From Bigelowiella natans CCMP2755 (taxonomy: Eukaryota; Cercozoa; Chlorarachniophyceae), in NCBI GenBank assembly GCA_000320545.1, contig ADNK01000503.1, positions 21,001 to 85,000 of the forward strand: 64,000 nt of DNA. The letters run 5' to 3'. The first letter of the stretch is position 1. Each line of letters starts with the position of its first letter. The position numbers and the translations under genes were made by a program. The notes beneath the pieces were generated by a model, which ran no database searches, was not told the DNA's origin, and saw only the letters and a program-made list of their open reading frames with translations. Of this stretch, positions 25,783-36,653 are shown piece by piece.

Positions 25783-26411
25783 CTAATATATATATTACGA
25801 CATATATTATTAACACTCGCCGATAGAAGGGATAGGCATCGAAAGATCATCATCAGCATCATTAACCTCATAAAAATTACTACGGACTGCTAGCACATCA
25901 TCTTCATCATCATCATCTACACATCGAAGACAATAACCTTGTGGTGAAAGCTGAGGCCACATATATGGCACTGAAATGGCTTGTATCTAATTGATTCACG
26001 GGCAGAATATCGATCAGAGAACACAACTGACGAGTCGCAATAAAGCAGGTGTATGGTGCTTGGAGGGGGGACGGGTGAAAGTCAGTGAACCAAAAATTGA
26101 GAGCAAAAAAACAAGAACAATCGCCTTTCGATAGGAGACATGTGCGAAGTTTTATTTCCGGTTCCACCTCTCATCCAATGTAGACTCAAATATATAAAAA
26201 TCATGTTTTGATTCAATATCTTGCAGTAGTCACATGTCTAACATTGGTCAACTACCCGTCATGCCGCCGTTTGTGTGTACGCAAATGCCCATTTTGGGTG
26301 AAATTGCGATTGCACACCTTGCATCTGGAAGAGGAGGTGGAGAAGGAGGAGGAAAATCAAAAGTCAATCGAATGCATCACAATGGTGTGTGTTTAATATC
26401 TACATTAAATT

Positions 26412-26458
<47 letters not shown>

Positions 26459-27430
26459 TTCTTCCCCTCACTCTGTTGTTTCACAGACAGACCTACCTGA
26501 AAGGTTTTATGCCCTGGTGAATTCGCATGTGGGCATTCTGACATACAGTCAATATCCATCCATGAATACATCATCACTTTCATACTTCACTCAAAGCAAA
26601 TTTGAGGAAACTGAGTGAAACGGTTGTCAATAGCACAGGGTACTACATTAGATATTTACCAAGTTGTCTATCTGATGAAACGACTTGTTGCAGAGTCGGC
26701 ACACATGTGGCCTATCAGCTGCATGAGTTCGGATGTGTCTGAAGTATAATTGTTTTCAATGCGGTCAATGGAAGACAACAGCAGAAGTTAATACAAGGAG
26801 TGAAGGTTTCAGTTATTCTTGTTAATTATTATCGAAACATCTACTGCAATGTCTTCTTCTGGGCTGTCGCAGATGTTTATGCGAAGGTACCTCCACATTC
26901 CTAAAATAGCGAACTTGGGATCGAAACTCTGGCAGTGCGAAAAATAACAAAACACTTAGGTTAGAGATGATATCCTCGCATCACGTATCTGGATCGTGCA
27001 TGCCACCGCTTCACCCTATCAACGCTCACTAAGTCTTTTTGTATCTCTTATCTGACCCTGTTGCAAATTGTGCACGTGTTATTCCTATCAAGAGAAAGGC
27101 TGTAGATCTCCCTCAAGTGCTGCTCCAAGTTTTGACTGGTATATGCTATGCGCCTTCCAGTTTGATTGTTGCTGCTTTGGCCATCTTCATTGCCCTCAGA
27201 ATCTACCAGCTGCCGTTGCAGAGGGGACATCGAAGTCATCTTAGCAGAGATTTCTATCTGACCACGTGAGACGGATGGAGGCTGGCGGTTAGCCTTCCCC
27301 AAGGCGATCTTGCGGCCGTTACGTGCACTTCTCAACCAAGGAGTAGTCGTCATCATATCGTAACCAGTACTGCGTGTGATCAAAAGTAACAGGATGCTGC
27401 TGGCAACAACTACCCGTCGCAGCCATCTTG
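23513..27430 (-). CDS. Protein with about nine C2H2 zinc fingers
   Basis: Minus-strand multi-exon gene. From the 5' end, finger starts read TCTICNR (about 27050), HVCRLCNKSFHQ (26690), FRCKVCNRNFTQNGHLRTH (26300), FQCHICGLSFHHK (25950), YNCTLCGKTFFQ (25660), FPCPKCNK (25300), YKCDKCGVKFARRHHLSRH (24770), YACSICNRNYSM (24470) and FFCPA plus CNRTFVLKMHYYRH (24190 and 23910). Partner halves such as KSNMQTHLRVRHYQ (25360), FFGQATQLEKHLGTHS (25030) and LHHLQNHMRRHLNK (24220) are on separate exons. The tail at 23513-23590 is acidic and glutamine-rich (SDQEQEQDQGHDSD). Such proteins bind DNA or RNA. Nine fingers recall TFIIIA, but spacing and linkers do not prove it. The 5' end is uncertain; the long block 27383-27048 contains possible start codons. 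Confidence 0.72.
23999..26453. repeat. Microsatellites in the zinc-finger gene introns
   Basis: TA at 23999-24024, TG at 24029-24046, TTC at 24078-24106, GA at 24409-24442, GAA (read as TTC on the coding strand) at 24810-24835, CT then CA at 25110-25165, TA at 25755-25782 and CA at 26413-26452. All fall between finger exons. Confidence 0.8.
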
Positions 27431-28207
27431 TCTGCTATAAAGGAAGTGGGCATTATGTCTAGGATAAGCATGTTGTTATTTCATAAAGATAATGTTGGAA
27501 TCCATGACAATAATATCGAATGCTTGCTACTACCTCTGCTGGTCGTTGGCGATTATCTTCTTCGCGCTGATCCTGGTAGTTGGATCCCATCAATGTATAC
27601 TTTCAAATATAACCAAAGCCTCGAGTCCAATGGATCCCATAGTTATTTGCATCTCTGACTGCAAATTATCTCGTTGTCTCACTCACCTGTTTGAAACACG
27701 AATGGATTGAGACGTAGATATACGACCTTCTCCACAGGGGCGTCGCTTGAGACATGGTTGTCACCCATGGACAAACACATAAGCCAAATCGAAATACCGT
27801 TCGAGTTTGCGATCAATATTCGCACTATTCCGATCATATAGGAAATCTAAGTGTGGATACAAAAGAAAGTGCACCTGCCACATGTCAGCGCGTGGACCGC
27901 CATTCCGGCGAGAGCCGTTGTCGTCGTTCTGGGTTTCAGTTCTCGCGTTTAGCCTTGTCGCAGATACTGAATTTGAATGCCTTTACGAAAAACGGCAAAC
28001 GAACAACAATTGGTTGTCGTATTAACCCAAATGGACGTTATTTCCTTAAGATTATACCCCCAAAAAAGTACATAATGGCAGATTTGCTTCAAAACCCGAT
28101 GACGACGATGATGATGATGATGATGAGGATGGCGAGGACGGAACCTTAGACGAAGTAAGGAGAGAAGTATTTAGAACGATTTTAAACTTTGGAACGCAGC
28201 TCTACAG
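27431..28207. promoter_or_regulatory. Head-to-head spacer between zinc-finger and alpha-tubulin genes
   Basis: About 780 bases upstream of both genes. A 131-codon frame at 27754-28149 and an in-frame GAT run near 28100-28130 show no known motif and probably belong to 5' untranslated sequence. No CTAG-palindrome spacer sequence. Promoters of both genes are expected here, but I see no specific element. Confidence 0.35.
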
Positions 28208-29981
28208 ATGAGGGAAGTTGTTACTATTTGTATTGGCCAAGCTGGCGGACAGGTTCGTGTGACTGCGTGTGTGGTAAACAGCTTTCAATGGCACATCCCC
28301 ACTTACTACTACTCTTTGTAGGTAGGGAAATCTTTCTGGGAGCTAGCTTGTCTCGAACATGGTGTTCAAAATGATGGAACACTGTTGGACGAAAAGTGTG
28401 CGGGTAGTATCGGGACATTGTATTCTGAGAGCAAGGAGGAGACTTGGGAGCCCCGGACCCTGTTTGTTGACCTTGACCCTGAGCCAATCGAAGCACTTCA
28501 AAAGTCAGCAGCCTCAATTCTAAATCCAGCCTCTCTCATCTCTGGGAAGAAGAGTGCAGGACACATTTTCTCAAGAGGCAGGTCTGAGAGTGTAAGGAAG
28601 GAGGTTCTCAACGTTGCACTTGACAGGATCAGGGCTCTGGTTGACCAATGCGAATGCCTGCAGGTTACCTAAGAGATAGCATGTTGTAAGTAATGATAAG
28701 TAATGAATGACAGAAATACTTCCAACCTTCTTTGTACGATCCATTGATGAAATCATTTGCACAGTCTTTCATAATTCTCAATTCGCTGGGAGGCGGGACA
28801 GGATCAGGTTTCGGATCCTTGTTGCTAGAAAGTCTGTCCAAAAATTATCGTAAACCAAAGACCGGGTTTCATATCTTTCCATCATGTGCTGAAAGCAGCA
28901 GCAACTTCTGCTCATCATCTCCCGAATTCTCCTCCTCCACTCTGGAATCGTACAACGCAATGTTGCACGCACATACCCTAACGGATCACACAGACACGTC
29001 AGTAGTCCTGGGCAATACTGCAATCTATGATATTTGTCGCAGTTCACTTGGTGTTACCCGGCCCGGTTATGGCAACTTTAATGAAATTATCGGCCAATTA
29101 ATTTCTGCCAGCACCCTTGGATCACGTTTCGATTCAGCCCTCTCTGTACAATCCTCCTATTTCCTCACTGCAGATGTGAGTCAGTAACGAACGATTATTG
29201 GTGGTTAGGTGGATATATCCGAGACCCAAACTGGCTTAGTACCCTATCCACGACTACACTTCTATCTTACTTCCTTTGCTCCAATCACCACAGATGTTGC
29301 ACTGCCTAAAGCAAAATTAAATGCTAAGGTTCTTAAATAAACCGTCAAAACAAAACCCTGAAATAATTTTGGTCAATCATTTCCATTCATCATGAAATTT
29401 AGGTCGGCGAATCAATATGTGATATTCCAACAAGAGTTTGCCAACTCGTCTCCGATTACGCTTTATATGAGGAGCCATCTGTACTCGATATTACAAAGGC
29501 AGCTTTTGAGGCAGGAGCGTCGCTGGTTAAATGTGATCCCAAGAATGGAATGTACATGTCGTGCTTCCTCATGTATCGTGGGGAAGTATCATCGAAAGAC
29601 GTAAATGAAGCTATCAAGCTGCAAAAAGTACGGGATGACATAAAGTTTGTTGACTGGTGCCCAACTGGCATGAAATGCGGGATAGCAGGCACACCAATGG
29701 TCGTAACATCTGATGGTACCATGGTGAAGACAAAGAAATCCGTCATGTCGTTAGTGAGTAGCACCGCTGTAAGGCACGTCTTTAGACGTCTTGCAGAGAT
29801 GTTCGATGTGATATTTAAGAAAAAGGCTTTCCTTCATTCATATTTGGCTGGCGATATTATGGAGGAAAATGAATTTATCGAGGCTCGAGAAAATATCGAA
29901 GATTTGATCCGCGATTACGAGGATTGCGAGCTAGATGATGATGCAGATGAAGATGAGGGAGGATTCTCTGATGATGGGTGA
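28208..29981 (+). CDS. Divergent alpha-tubulin
   Basis: Five exons: 28208-28252, 28322-28663, 28765-29145, 29209-29328, 29403-29981. Every exon is a multiple of three, so all introns are phase 0, giving 488 residues against about 450 in ordinary alpha-tubulins. Diagnostic features: N-terminal [17 protein letters not shown], the GTP-binding [19 protein letters not shown], the glutamate in DISETQ (the alpha-tubulin residue that triggers GTP hydrolysis on beta), and [13 protein letters not shown]. Oddities: the loop that carries acetylatable Lys40 is rewritten, GAGKHVPRA is absent, a serine-rich insertion sits at the T5 loop near the nucleotide (about 28880-28945), and the tail ends in SDDG instead of the usual EEY-type end. 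It is likely functional because all frames are intact, but it may be a specialised microtubule isotype. Confidence 0.9.
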
Positions 29982-31129
29982 CATCGCAATTTGATGTCTA
30001 CTTTAGGAGTGTCAATTATAAAAATTTCCCAGGCTACGCTGCATAGATCATCAAATCAACAAAAGTGTATTACCTGCAAAATTCTTGAAGGTTGTTTTCA
30101 TAGAATTAGGTTGCCTCATAGCATACCACTGGAAATGAGTGCAGAATGATTACTAATAACATATGCACACGTACATGCTGTCACGCGATACATAGCCGTA
30201 CGATACGTGCACATATGCATTTGTGCTAGCTAGCTAGTACAGACAGAGCAGTCACGACATCACTACGCACACACACATGCAAAGTATGAAGTCACAGCTC
30301 ACTGCGCATGTCTCTATATGATGTAGCTATCTAGCTATATAGCTACGCGTGTCGACGACTTCGTCTATACGTCGCGCATGATCTGGCATGTGATGATGTA
30401 TCGTATTCTATATCATAGCTACTACATCGTAGTATCGTACGCACACCGCGCTAGCGCGGCGACCGTCTGCACATCTAGACATGCGACATAGCACAGCTGA
30501 ACAGGACTATGCGCAACGTAACAGCCACATTCAATATGTATATCATTACACAGCTAGAGAGCTAGACAGTCTAGCAGTGACGCTCTCGTTAGCTCGCTTG
30601 CGTCAATATCTCTAGATCTAGCTATTACGCATGCTAGAACATATAACATTAGCTTTTATATATAGTTCAGACGATGCATGTCTACAAAGTCTACGTGATA
30701 AAGCGATCTCTGCGCATCGCATGCGGCGCGCGCGTCTCTAGGTCTGCTAGTCTAACCAGCAGGTTTGACACGTTAGCAATGTGTCAATGCTAGAATGGGT
30801 CAATTCGAGAATTGTAGCTATATATTATCCCCTATACATGACTTTTATAGCTAGCATGCACATATATGGGTTGGAGCGCACACACACAGTCATATGGCTG
30901 CCAGGTATTATATCAGCCAAACTTGTCTGGTGAGATCAGAAAATGCATGCTAGAGGATTTATTAATAGGATCTCCTCAAGCCTAGCTGTCTGTCTGAGAA
31001 TAACGTCCTTCCTATCTCTAGTTTTACAGCATACTTTACGCCTTGGTACTCGAATCAAGAGTAAGCGATAAACTCTATGACGACGATAATACATTGATTA
31101 TTCATGATGACGCCTGCAATTCGACCCCT
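29982..31129. repeat. Tail-to-tail spacer, CTAG/GCTAGC palindrome-rich
   Basis: No gene seen between the 3' ends of alpha-tubulin (+) and the DOT1-like gene (-). From about 30.1 to 30.9 kb it is dense in CTAG, TGCA and CATATG words, with the perfect palindrome CCGCGCTAGCGCGG at 30446-30459 and a CTAGCTAGCTAG run near 30223-30236. Style matches the other tail-to-tail spacers. Confidence 0.65.
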
Positions 31130-32799
31130 TTAGTCCATAATCTTCTGTTGGATATATACTGTGGCTTGTCCCCTGACAAATATAGCAATATGAACTACCG
31201 AACTTAGAGTGGTAACCTATTAACAGTACTAACCAGCTCATATTGTGCCTTTCGCTCTCTAAGACCTTCCAAGCTGTGGAGGGGAGTTCTTTTGTAAATG
31301 TGATGAAGAATGAGCCTTTCTTCATTTTTTGAGCAGCCTGTGCTAACTGTATGGAATAACGAACACATAGAAATCATCAACATATAAAAATTGATTGCGT
31401 TACATTAAGTACCTGTTGCATCAATTTAGAATCAAAACATGTAGAGTTTGCAAAGCAGAGGTCTGCGTCTGAAAAATCGTAGGCAATTGCGTCTCCGCAG
31501 ATAAACTTAATATCTGTTTTCTGCTTTGCTTCAGATAGTTGAGGGCGAATGGCCTGAAAATCAACAGTCATGCAGATATCACTACCTACACACTACCAGG
31601 AATCAAGAAAAGATAAGCACAGTTGTGAGTGTCTTTCTCGTCCTACCTTGTTCCATCTCTCCAATAAAGAGACAGAGATTTTGTGGAGACCTTAGAGGTG
31701 ACGAGGGAAGATTTCAATTTTGATGCTGCTGATGCTTCTCAAAATAAACCATCCAGAATATTTAAATTTATTCATGCTGACAATACTCCTAATGCTCTCA
31801 TTTACCCTCGAGAATCTCGACTCCGTAAGCTTTGTCGAAATCATGGAGGAGCGCAGCTGCAAAAGTAGGTTTTCCAGTTCCTTCATGAAAAAAAGGGGAG
31901 ATTAATAAATTGCGGGAAATTCCGGGTAATGAAGTGGACTGGGTTATGTTCAGACCTGATCCAATGTCATAGTAGATTCCACCAGGTTGTTGAAGTCCTC
32001 CGTACCACTTCTTTATCTTCTCTATGGTCACTGCATAGGGGTCGAATCGTATTTCCCCATATACTAACGTTGATGCACTCATTTCCTTTTCGTCACGTTC
32101 CTTCGAAGAAGCCTTTTTACCCATAGACACTGTGATACAATGCACACAAATATGACAAAAGAGTCTTATTATGCGACAGTTCGCTGCATTTTTACTGTAA
32201 TGCAGCCTTGTGAGAAATAGCTCTTTCGAAGTTTAGTTACATTTATGGAATACCTGGAGTCTCCAACACAAGCTCATCCCAAATCTTCATCTGTGTCGCA
32301 ACTGTTACATCATTTGTCTCACAAAAGAGTATTCATTTCGTGCAGGGGAAAAAGAGTTCTTACTGTATTTTTGGTCTAAAGGCTTGCGACCCTCCAGTTT
32401 TACATTCATCATCTTTACTTCTAGGTCCTTCACAACACTGCGAAATATCCCATTTTTTATCACAAGATCAAAAACAACTTTGAAAGCACAAGAAACCTCA
32501 TGGTTTTGTAGCAGATGAGCCTCTTGAAGGATTTCTGATATGTAGACCGTGACTAGGTATTTACAATTTTAAATAGGAACCAGACTCCGACCGCACAGTC
32601 TTCTATGTGTAGATAGGGGTCGCTGGATGGGGAGAGCGGTGCCGCGATGTTTCCTTCCCTGAGGGCTGTTGTCTCCTTTTGCTTTGCTTGTTTTATGGTG
32701 TGAGAGGATTACTTTTTTGGAAAGTTTTACAAAGTAGTCCTTTGTTTGCGATCTACGACAATGGATCTTTGAAGTCGTATCATCTTGAATAGCCGCCAT
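31130..32799 (-). CDS. DOT1-like class I SAM-dependent methyltransferase
   Basis: Nine minus-strand exons: 32799-32592, 32534-32364, 32301-32254, 32129-31956, 31880-31806, 31690-31647, 31553-31413, 31346-31234, 31172-31130. All are GT-AG with matching phases, giving 338 residues. The SAM-binding loop is DIGSGTGKP (motif I), followed by GVEILEG, ending the second strand with its acidic residue. Then come ICGDAIAYDFSDADLCFANS, the target-site NS-x-CF pattern typical of DOT1-type enzymes, MKKGSFFITFTKELPS, and the family's C-terminal SWGQATVYIQQK. DOT1 methylates lysine 79 of histone H3 on nucleosomes. Many protists have small DOT1-fold proteins like this whose substrate is unproven, so the histone target is inference. 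The N-terminal about 150 residues (first three exons) are basic and match nothing I recognise. Head-to-head with the E2/NSUN locus, about 300 bases apart. Confidence 0.82.
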
Positions 32800-33092
32800 G
32801 TTCCGTATGAGTGGATTCGTGACTTGAAAGCTTGCAGTCCAATATTCGTCTCCTCGAAAGTGTTTGCATGTGAGAATTAAAGAAGTAATTCAATGTACGA
32901 CAAAGAATTCTTCCCATAATGTGACATAATCGTGCTGGCTGCATCAACTGAACACACCGAGAAACCTCGTGGAGATCAGACAGCCATTCCAATTTCTATC
33001 TACGACACGATATTGCAGCAAGTATTGTGATCAAATGGCTTCTATATTTGTTCGGATATCGAGCCAATTTGGTCGTCGGCTCGGTCGGTTAG

Positions 33093-33312
33093 AGATGGGT
33101 GCTGGCTCCGCCTGATTGTGCTGGATCGAGACCCTCCTCACGGAGTTTGTGCGTGGCCGATAGAAGATAGGCTCGACATGTTCGAAGCGCAGATTACCGG
33201 ACCACAAGATAGCCCCTATGCAAAAGGAACGTTCAAGCTGAGACTTGAGGTTCCAGATCGATATCCATTCGAGCGGCCAAAGCTAAAATCCGTCACTCCA
33301 GCTGAACGGCAG
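33093..33312 (+). pseudogene. N-terminal half of a ubiquitin-conjugating enzyme (UBC) domain
   Basis: The frame from 33093 to 33312 reads as the first half of an E2 fold, most like UBE2T: LDRDPPHGVCAWPIEDR, then ITGPQDSPYAKGTFKL, VPDRYPFERPKLKSVTP. An E2 should continue with the HPN motif and the catalytic cysteine (ICLD); neither is visible in any frame between 33312 and 33950. Just upstream, a start-like frame at about 33033 (SSQFGRRLGRLE) resembles an E2 N-terminus but is out of frame with the body. So it is a truncated E2, a decayed gene, or an unusual domain reused by the NSUN gene that follows on the same strand. As it stands it could not form a ubiquitin thioester. Confidence 0.6.
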
Positions 33313-33568
33313 GTGAGAGGGGCACCAACGTTCCTTACAGCTTCCTTTCTCCTCTTCTTCACCAGAATTTGGGAGAATACTTCTACTGGTCGGTATGTAC
33401 CAGCAAAACTCCCACGTTTCGAGTTCGGTAAAAGCTACCTTGGTTTCCAGAAGTGGACGACAACTTGCAGCAATCGAGAGACCCTGACAAACTCACGAAG
33501 ATCCATGCGAAATCCCATTCTGGAAACCCATTCTCTGGACAGAAAATTAGATAGGAATTACTATAGGT

Positions 33569-35815
33569 TGGGAAAGTATCGAAAGGCCAGTGAGGGAATG
33601 CAAGGTGGGGGTGAGACGCCTCATCTTCCTTTTGACGGCAACAGTGGTCCTAACGGAACTATCTCCGGCGGAAATAGTGAGGTTAACGGTGGAAATGAAG
33701 AAGTAAATGATATGGAAGCGCAATCCGAAAAACGTTTTGAAGAAATGAAGGAGCTCCTGGGTGCGAGGTTCGTCGAATACTTCGAAAAGGTTAAACTTTT
33801 TGCAAACGTTTAATAAAATGCCGGCTGAGTTGTACCACGTACTTAGGAGTACGGAAAGCATAGAACAGTCTCAATACTGGACGCAATGTCCAAGGTATCA
33901 CATTTTTGACAGTACGAAGTATCACAGCTAATCCTCAATGTTTGCAGAATGTACAACACGTCGCTTTGATTAATACTTTTCATTCTGAAAGTGCTCCAAA
34001 TATCCCGTCCTACAAGTAAGACTTATTAGCGCTAATGAAAGGGAAAGGGAGAAAGGGGAGAGTAAGGAATGAGGAAGTGAGACTGAGATCACGAGGGGAA
34101 TCATGAAGGCTAAAACGGCACATTTATGAATGATCCTTTGTATTCACAGTGTCACAGTCAATCTCTGCCAAAGTTCGCCAATTACTGTATACTCGCGCAA
34201 TACTACAAAATATGGTGGTGCTATTTATTGTGATATTGTGATATGAAAGTTGGGTGGTTGATAGATTATATTACAGAAAGCGAGTCGAGGTATCATGCTC
34301 CACCAGAAGAGGATCTTGATACGGGATTGCTCCCGTAAGCTCATTATTACGACAATTTCCCCACACCGACCGATACTGTATGGGTAGGTACTACTGGCTC
34401 GATAAAGCATCGTTGATGCCACCACTTACGCTCGCACCACAAAATGGTACATCGAGAAAATGAAACTTGTGGATGATAATAATCATAATACTGATTCCGT
34501 AACCACTACATGTAGCACATCGAGTGCTGGACATGTGTTCTGCACCTGGAGGTAAAACAGTAAATGCGCCTGCTGTGTTGTGTTGCATTAAGATTGGTGC
34601 CGCAGGTAAATCTCTAGTCTTATCGCTGCTTCTCTTTAACTCTACTGACGACGCTAAGGATTCAAACGCCATTCAACTTGTAGGAACATATCATGGTGTA
34701 TAGCTCATTTCTGACGCAAAGAACTTTTGATAGATATGCAATGAGAAATCGCAGCCCCGCCAAGCACGGTTGAACAGGGTCCTTTGGAAATATCTGCCAG
34801 AGCACATCATCACTCGCGTGCGTGTAACTGGCAGGGATGCAACGCGCTGGTCTGAACTTTCTACTAGTGTACCAAGTTCATGCAATGGATAAGATGAATT
34901 AATGTGTTTTGAAGGCACGAGACCAGTGTCTACGACCGTATCCTAGTGGATGTACCGTGTTCATCCGAAAGGTAAGAGTCCTTTTCATCCAGCACCATAC
35001 AATTTCGCATTGTTTCAAACGTAATGTGATACAATAAAGGCATCTTGTACATGAAGCTCTTAAGAGCAACTCAAACATCGATCCCAAGCAATGGTCTCCG
35101 TCGAGGTTATACTCTATCTTTACAGGGAATATTCAATTCGCTCTTAAGTTCAAGTGTAATGTTTAAAAGGTGCAAGAGGTATGCATCAATTCAAGTAGCT
35201 TTACTTCGCTCAGCTATAATGGCAGCGAAGACTGGGGCCCTGATTGTCTACAGGTAGCTTCTATCATTGCAATGATAGGGCTATCTCAGATGACCTTGCT
35301 TTGAATATGTTGCAGCACCTGCAGTATAGCTTCTGTGGAAAACGAAAAAGTATCTTATCATTTTACAATCGCTTAAGATCGAACCTAAAGGACTTGATGC
35401 AGGTGATTCGCCGAGTACTGAAGAAGGTCGGGTCACAAATTAAGGTAAAACAAAATCAGGCTTTAATGATTTCTAGCAGGTTTGATGATTTCTCATAGAG
35501 CAGCGTAACGTTTTTAATTCAAAGGTCGAAAAGGTGAGCGGATTTGTGAGTGAAGAACAGCTTAAAACTATGAAAGCGGAATATAGAGATCCAGGGTTGA
35601 AACCTTACTATTGCAACAATTACTCATTCAGCAAAATAAGGAAAGAAACGAAGTGCAATTTAAAAGGAATAGCATATAAAAGTGAAGCAATTATGAAAAA
35701 GCAGAAATAAAAAATTATGAAAATAATGATTTTTGGCACATCTACAATTAAAAGGTGGATTTTATTGCCTGACCGGGCTAAATGTGGACCTATTTACTGG
35801 GTAAAGGATTCATGA
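33569..35815 (+). CDS. NSUN-family RNA (cytosine-5) methyltransferase, NSUN3/4-like
   Basis: Core exons: 33948-34015, 34281-34334, 34388-34446, 34516-34551, 34606-34679, 34734-34868, 34922-34971, 35040-35105, 35149-35253, 35316-35349, 35403-35444, 35525-35595, 35755-35815. All thirteen join in phase (284 residues plus stop). Motifs in order: YYWLDKASLMPPLTLAP; HRVLDMCSAPGGKS (SAM motif I); NEKS-x-x-RQARL; VTGRDATRW; YDRILVDVPCSSERH (motif IV, cysteine that releases product); IQVALLRSAI; VYSTCSIASVENEK (motif VI, catalytic cysteine); and the C-terminal CGPIYWVKDS. Both cysteines needed for m5C chemistry are present. NSUN3 and NSUN4 act on mitochondrial tRNA and rRNA; the substrate here is unproven. 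A probable N-terminal exon starts near 33569 and contains ELLGARFVEYFEK. It can splice in phase both to the E2-like exon upstream and to 33948. Confidence 0.87.
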
Positions 35816-36653
35816 CGACAAATTCGTCAATATCTACGACTTAACTACTACGTTGTGTGTGTTATTCTTAGCTTTTTCTAAGAATGTATGGTTACAAATA
35901 ATTAATTCATATTATCAGGTGGCCCTGCGAAAATGTTGATTGCTTGCAGTAGTACACATAAGTTTAACTAATCCTGAGGGAAATCACAGTAGAAATGGCT
36001 TATCTCAATGCCTTCGACAGCGAAGCGATATGTGTGAGTGTAATCTAGATATGCGTGACTGGGGTGGACGATGGGATATAAAGTCATGACAATTTTTTTA
36101 AGAAGGGATAAAATACCTGATACAAATCTAGCATGTACATCTTTCACTACCATTCTAGCATTGAACAAATTTAATTTAATTCATACATCCGTCTTACATT
36201 TTTCACTACACATCTATACATGTGCAGCACGCACCGACATATAGCGAAAACCGCTAGACCGACCGCGTAGCAAGTAGCGCCACCGTATTATTATATAGTT
36301 ATCGTCGTGGGCGTGCAGACACATGCATGTACGCATCGCGAGCTTCACGCACACATTTATTACGCCTATGTACACCTATGCAAGCCTACAAGGAAATGTA
36401 TGGGTCCTTAATAGCTACATGCTAGCATGCTAATGAGTTAGGTGTCGCCCGCGTGCCGAAATGCATCAACCCAGCGTTGTGGTCACTGTTTTTGCGCTCA
36501 AAATGGTTACGAAACATGAACAAGCTAGTTCTGTAGGCAAATGTTTTTTAACCAAGTGAATGTCGTAAACTAGTAAAGTCAGTATAAATCACACTGAATT
36601 CGGGCAATTAAACATATTCAACGTATTGTTAAAGGAATATGTATTGAATCTCC
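35816..36653. repeat. Tail-to-tail spacer with dispersed-repeat remnant
   Basis: No gene seen between the 3' ends of the NSUN gene (+) and eIF5 (-). A dispersed-repeat remnant with CATCCGTCTTAC lies at 36168-36200, followed to about 36.5 kb by CTAG, CATGCTAGCATGC and TGCA words. A 66-codon minus frame at 35968-36168 has no motif. Confidence 0.6.
36168..36200 (+). repeat. Dispersed repeat, 3' remnant D
   Basis: TTTAATTTAATTCATACATC then CGTCTTACA. Only the AT-rich centre and the CATCCGTCTTAC end remain. Confidence 0.45.

Noticed and set aside
23513..27430. Naming the nine-finger protein TFIIIA
   Set aside because: Finger number alone is not enough; linker and spacing patterns specific to TFIIIA are not visible.
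27754..28149. 131-codon plus-strand frame upstream of tubulin
   Set aside because: No motif. The run of GAT near its end is a microsatellite, and the tubulin start at 28208 is unambiguous.
34225..34918. Minus-strand frames over the NSUN locus (for example one with CATCSGYG)
   Set aside because: The plus strand gives thirteen NSUN exons in perfect phase with all catalytic motifs; the minus frames are shadows.
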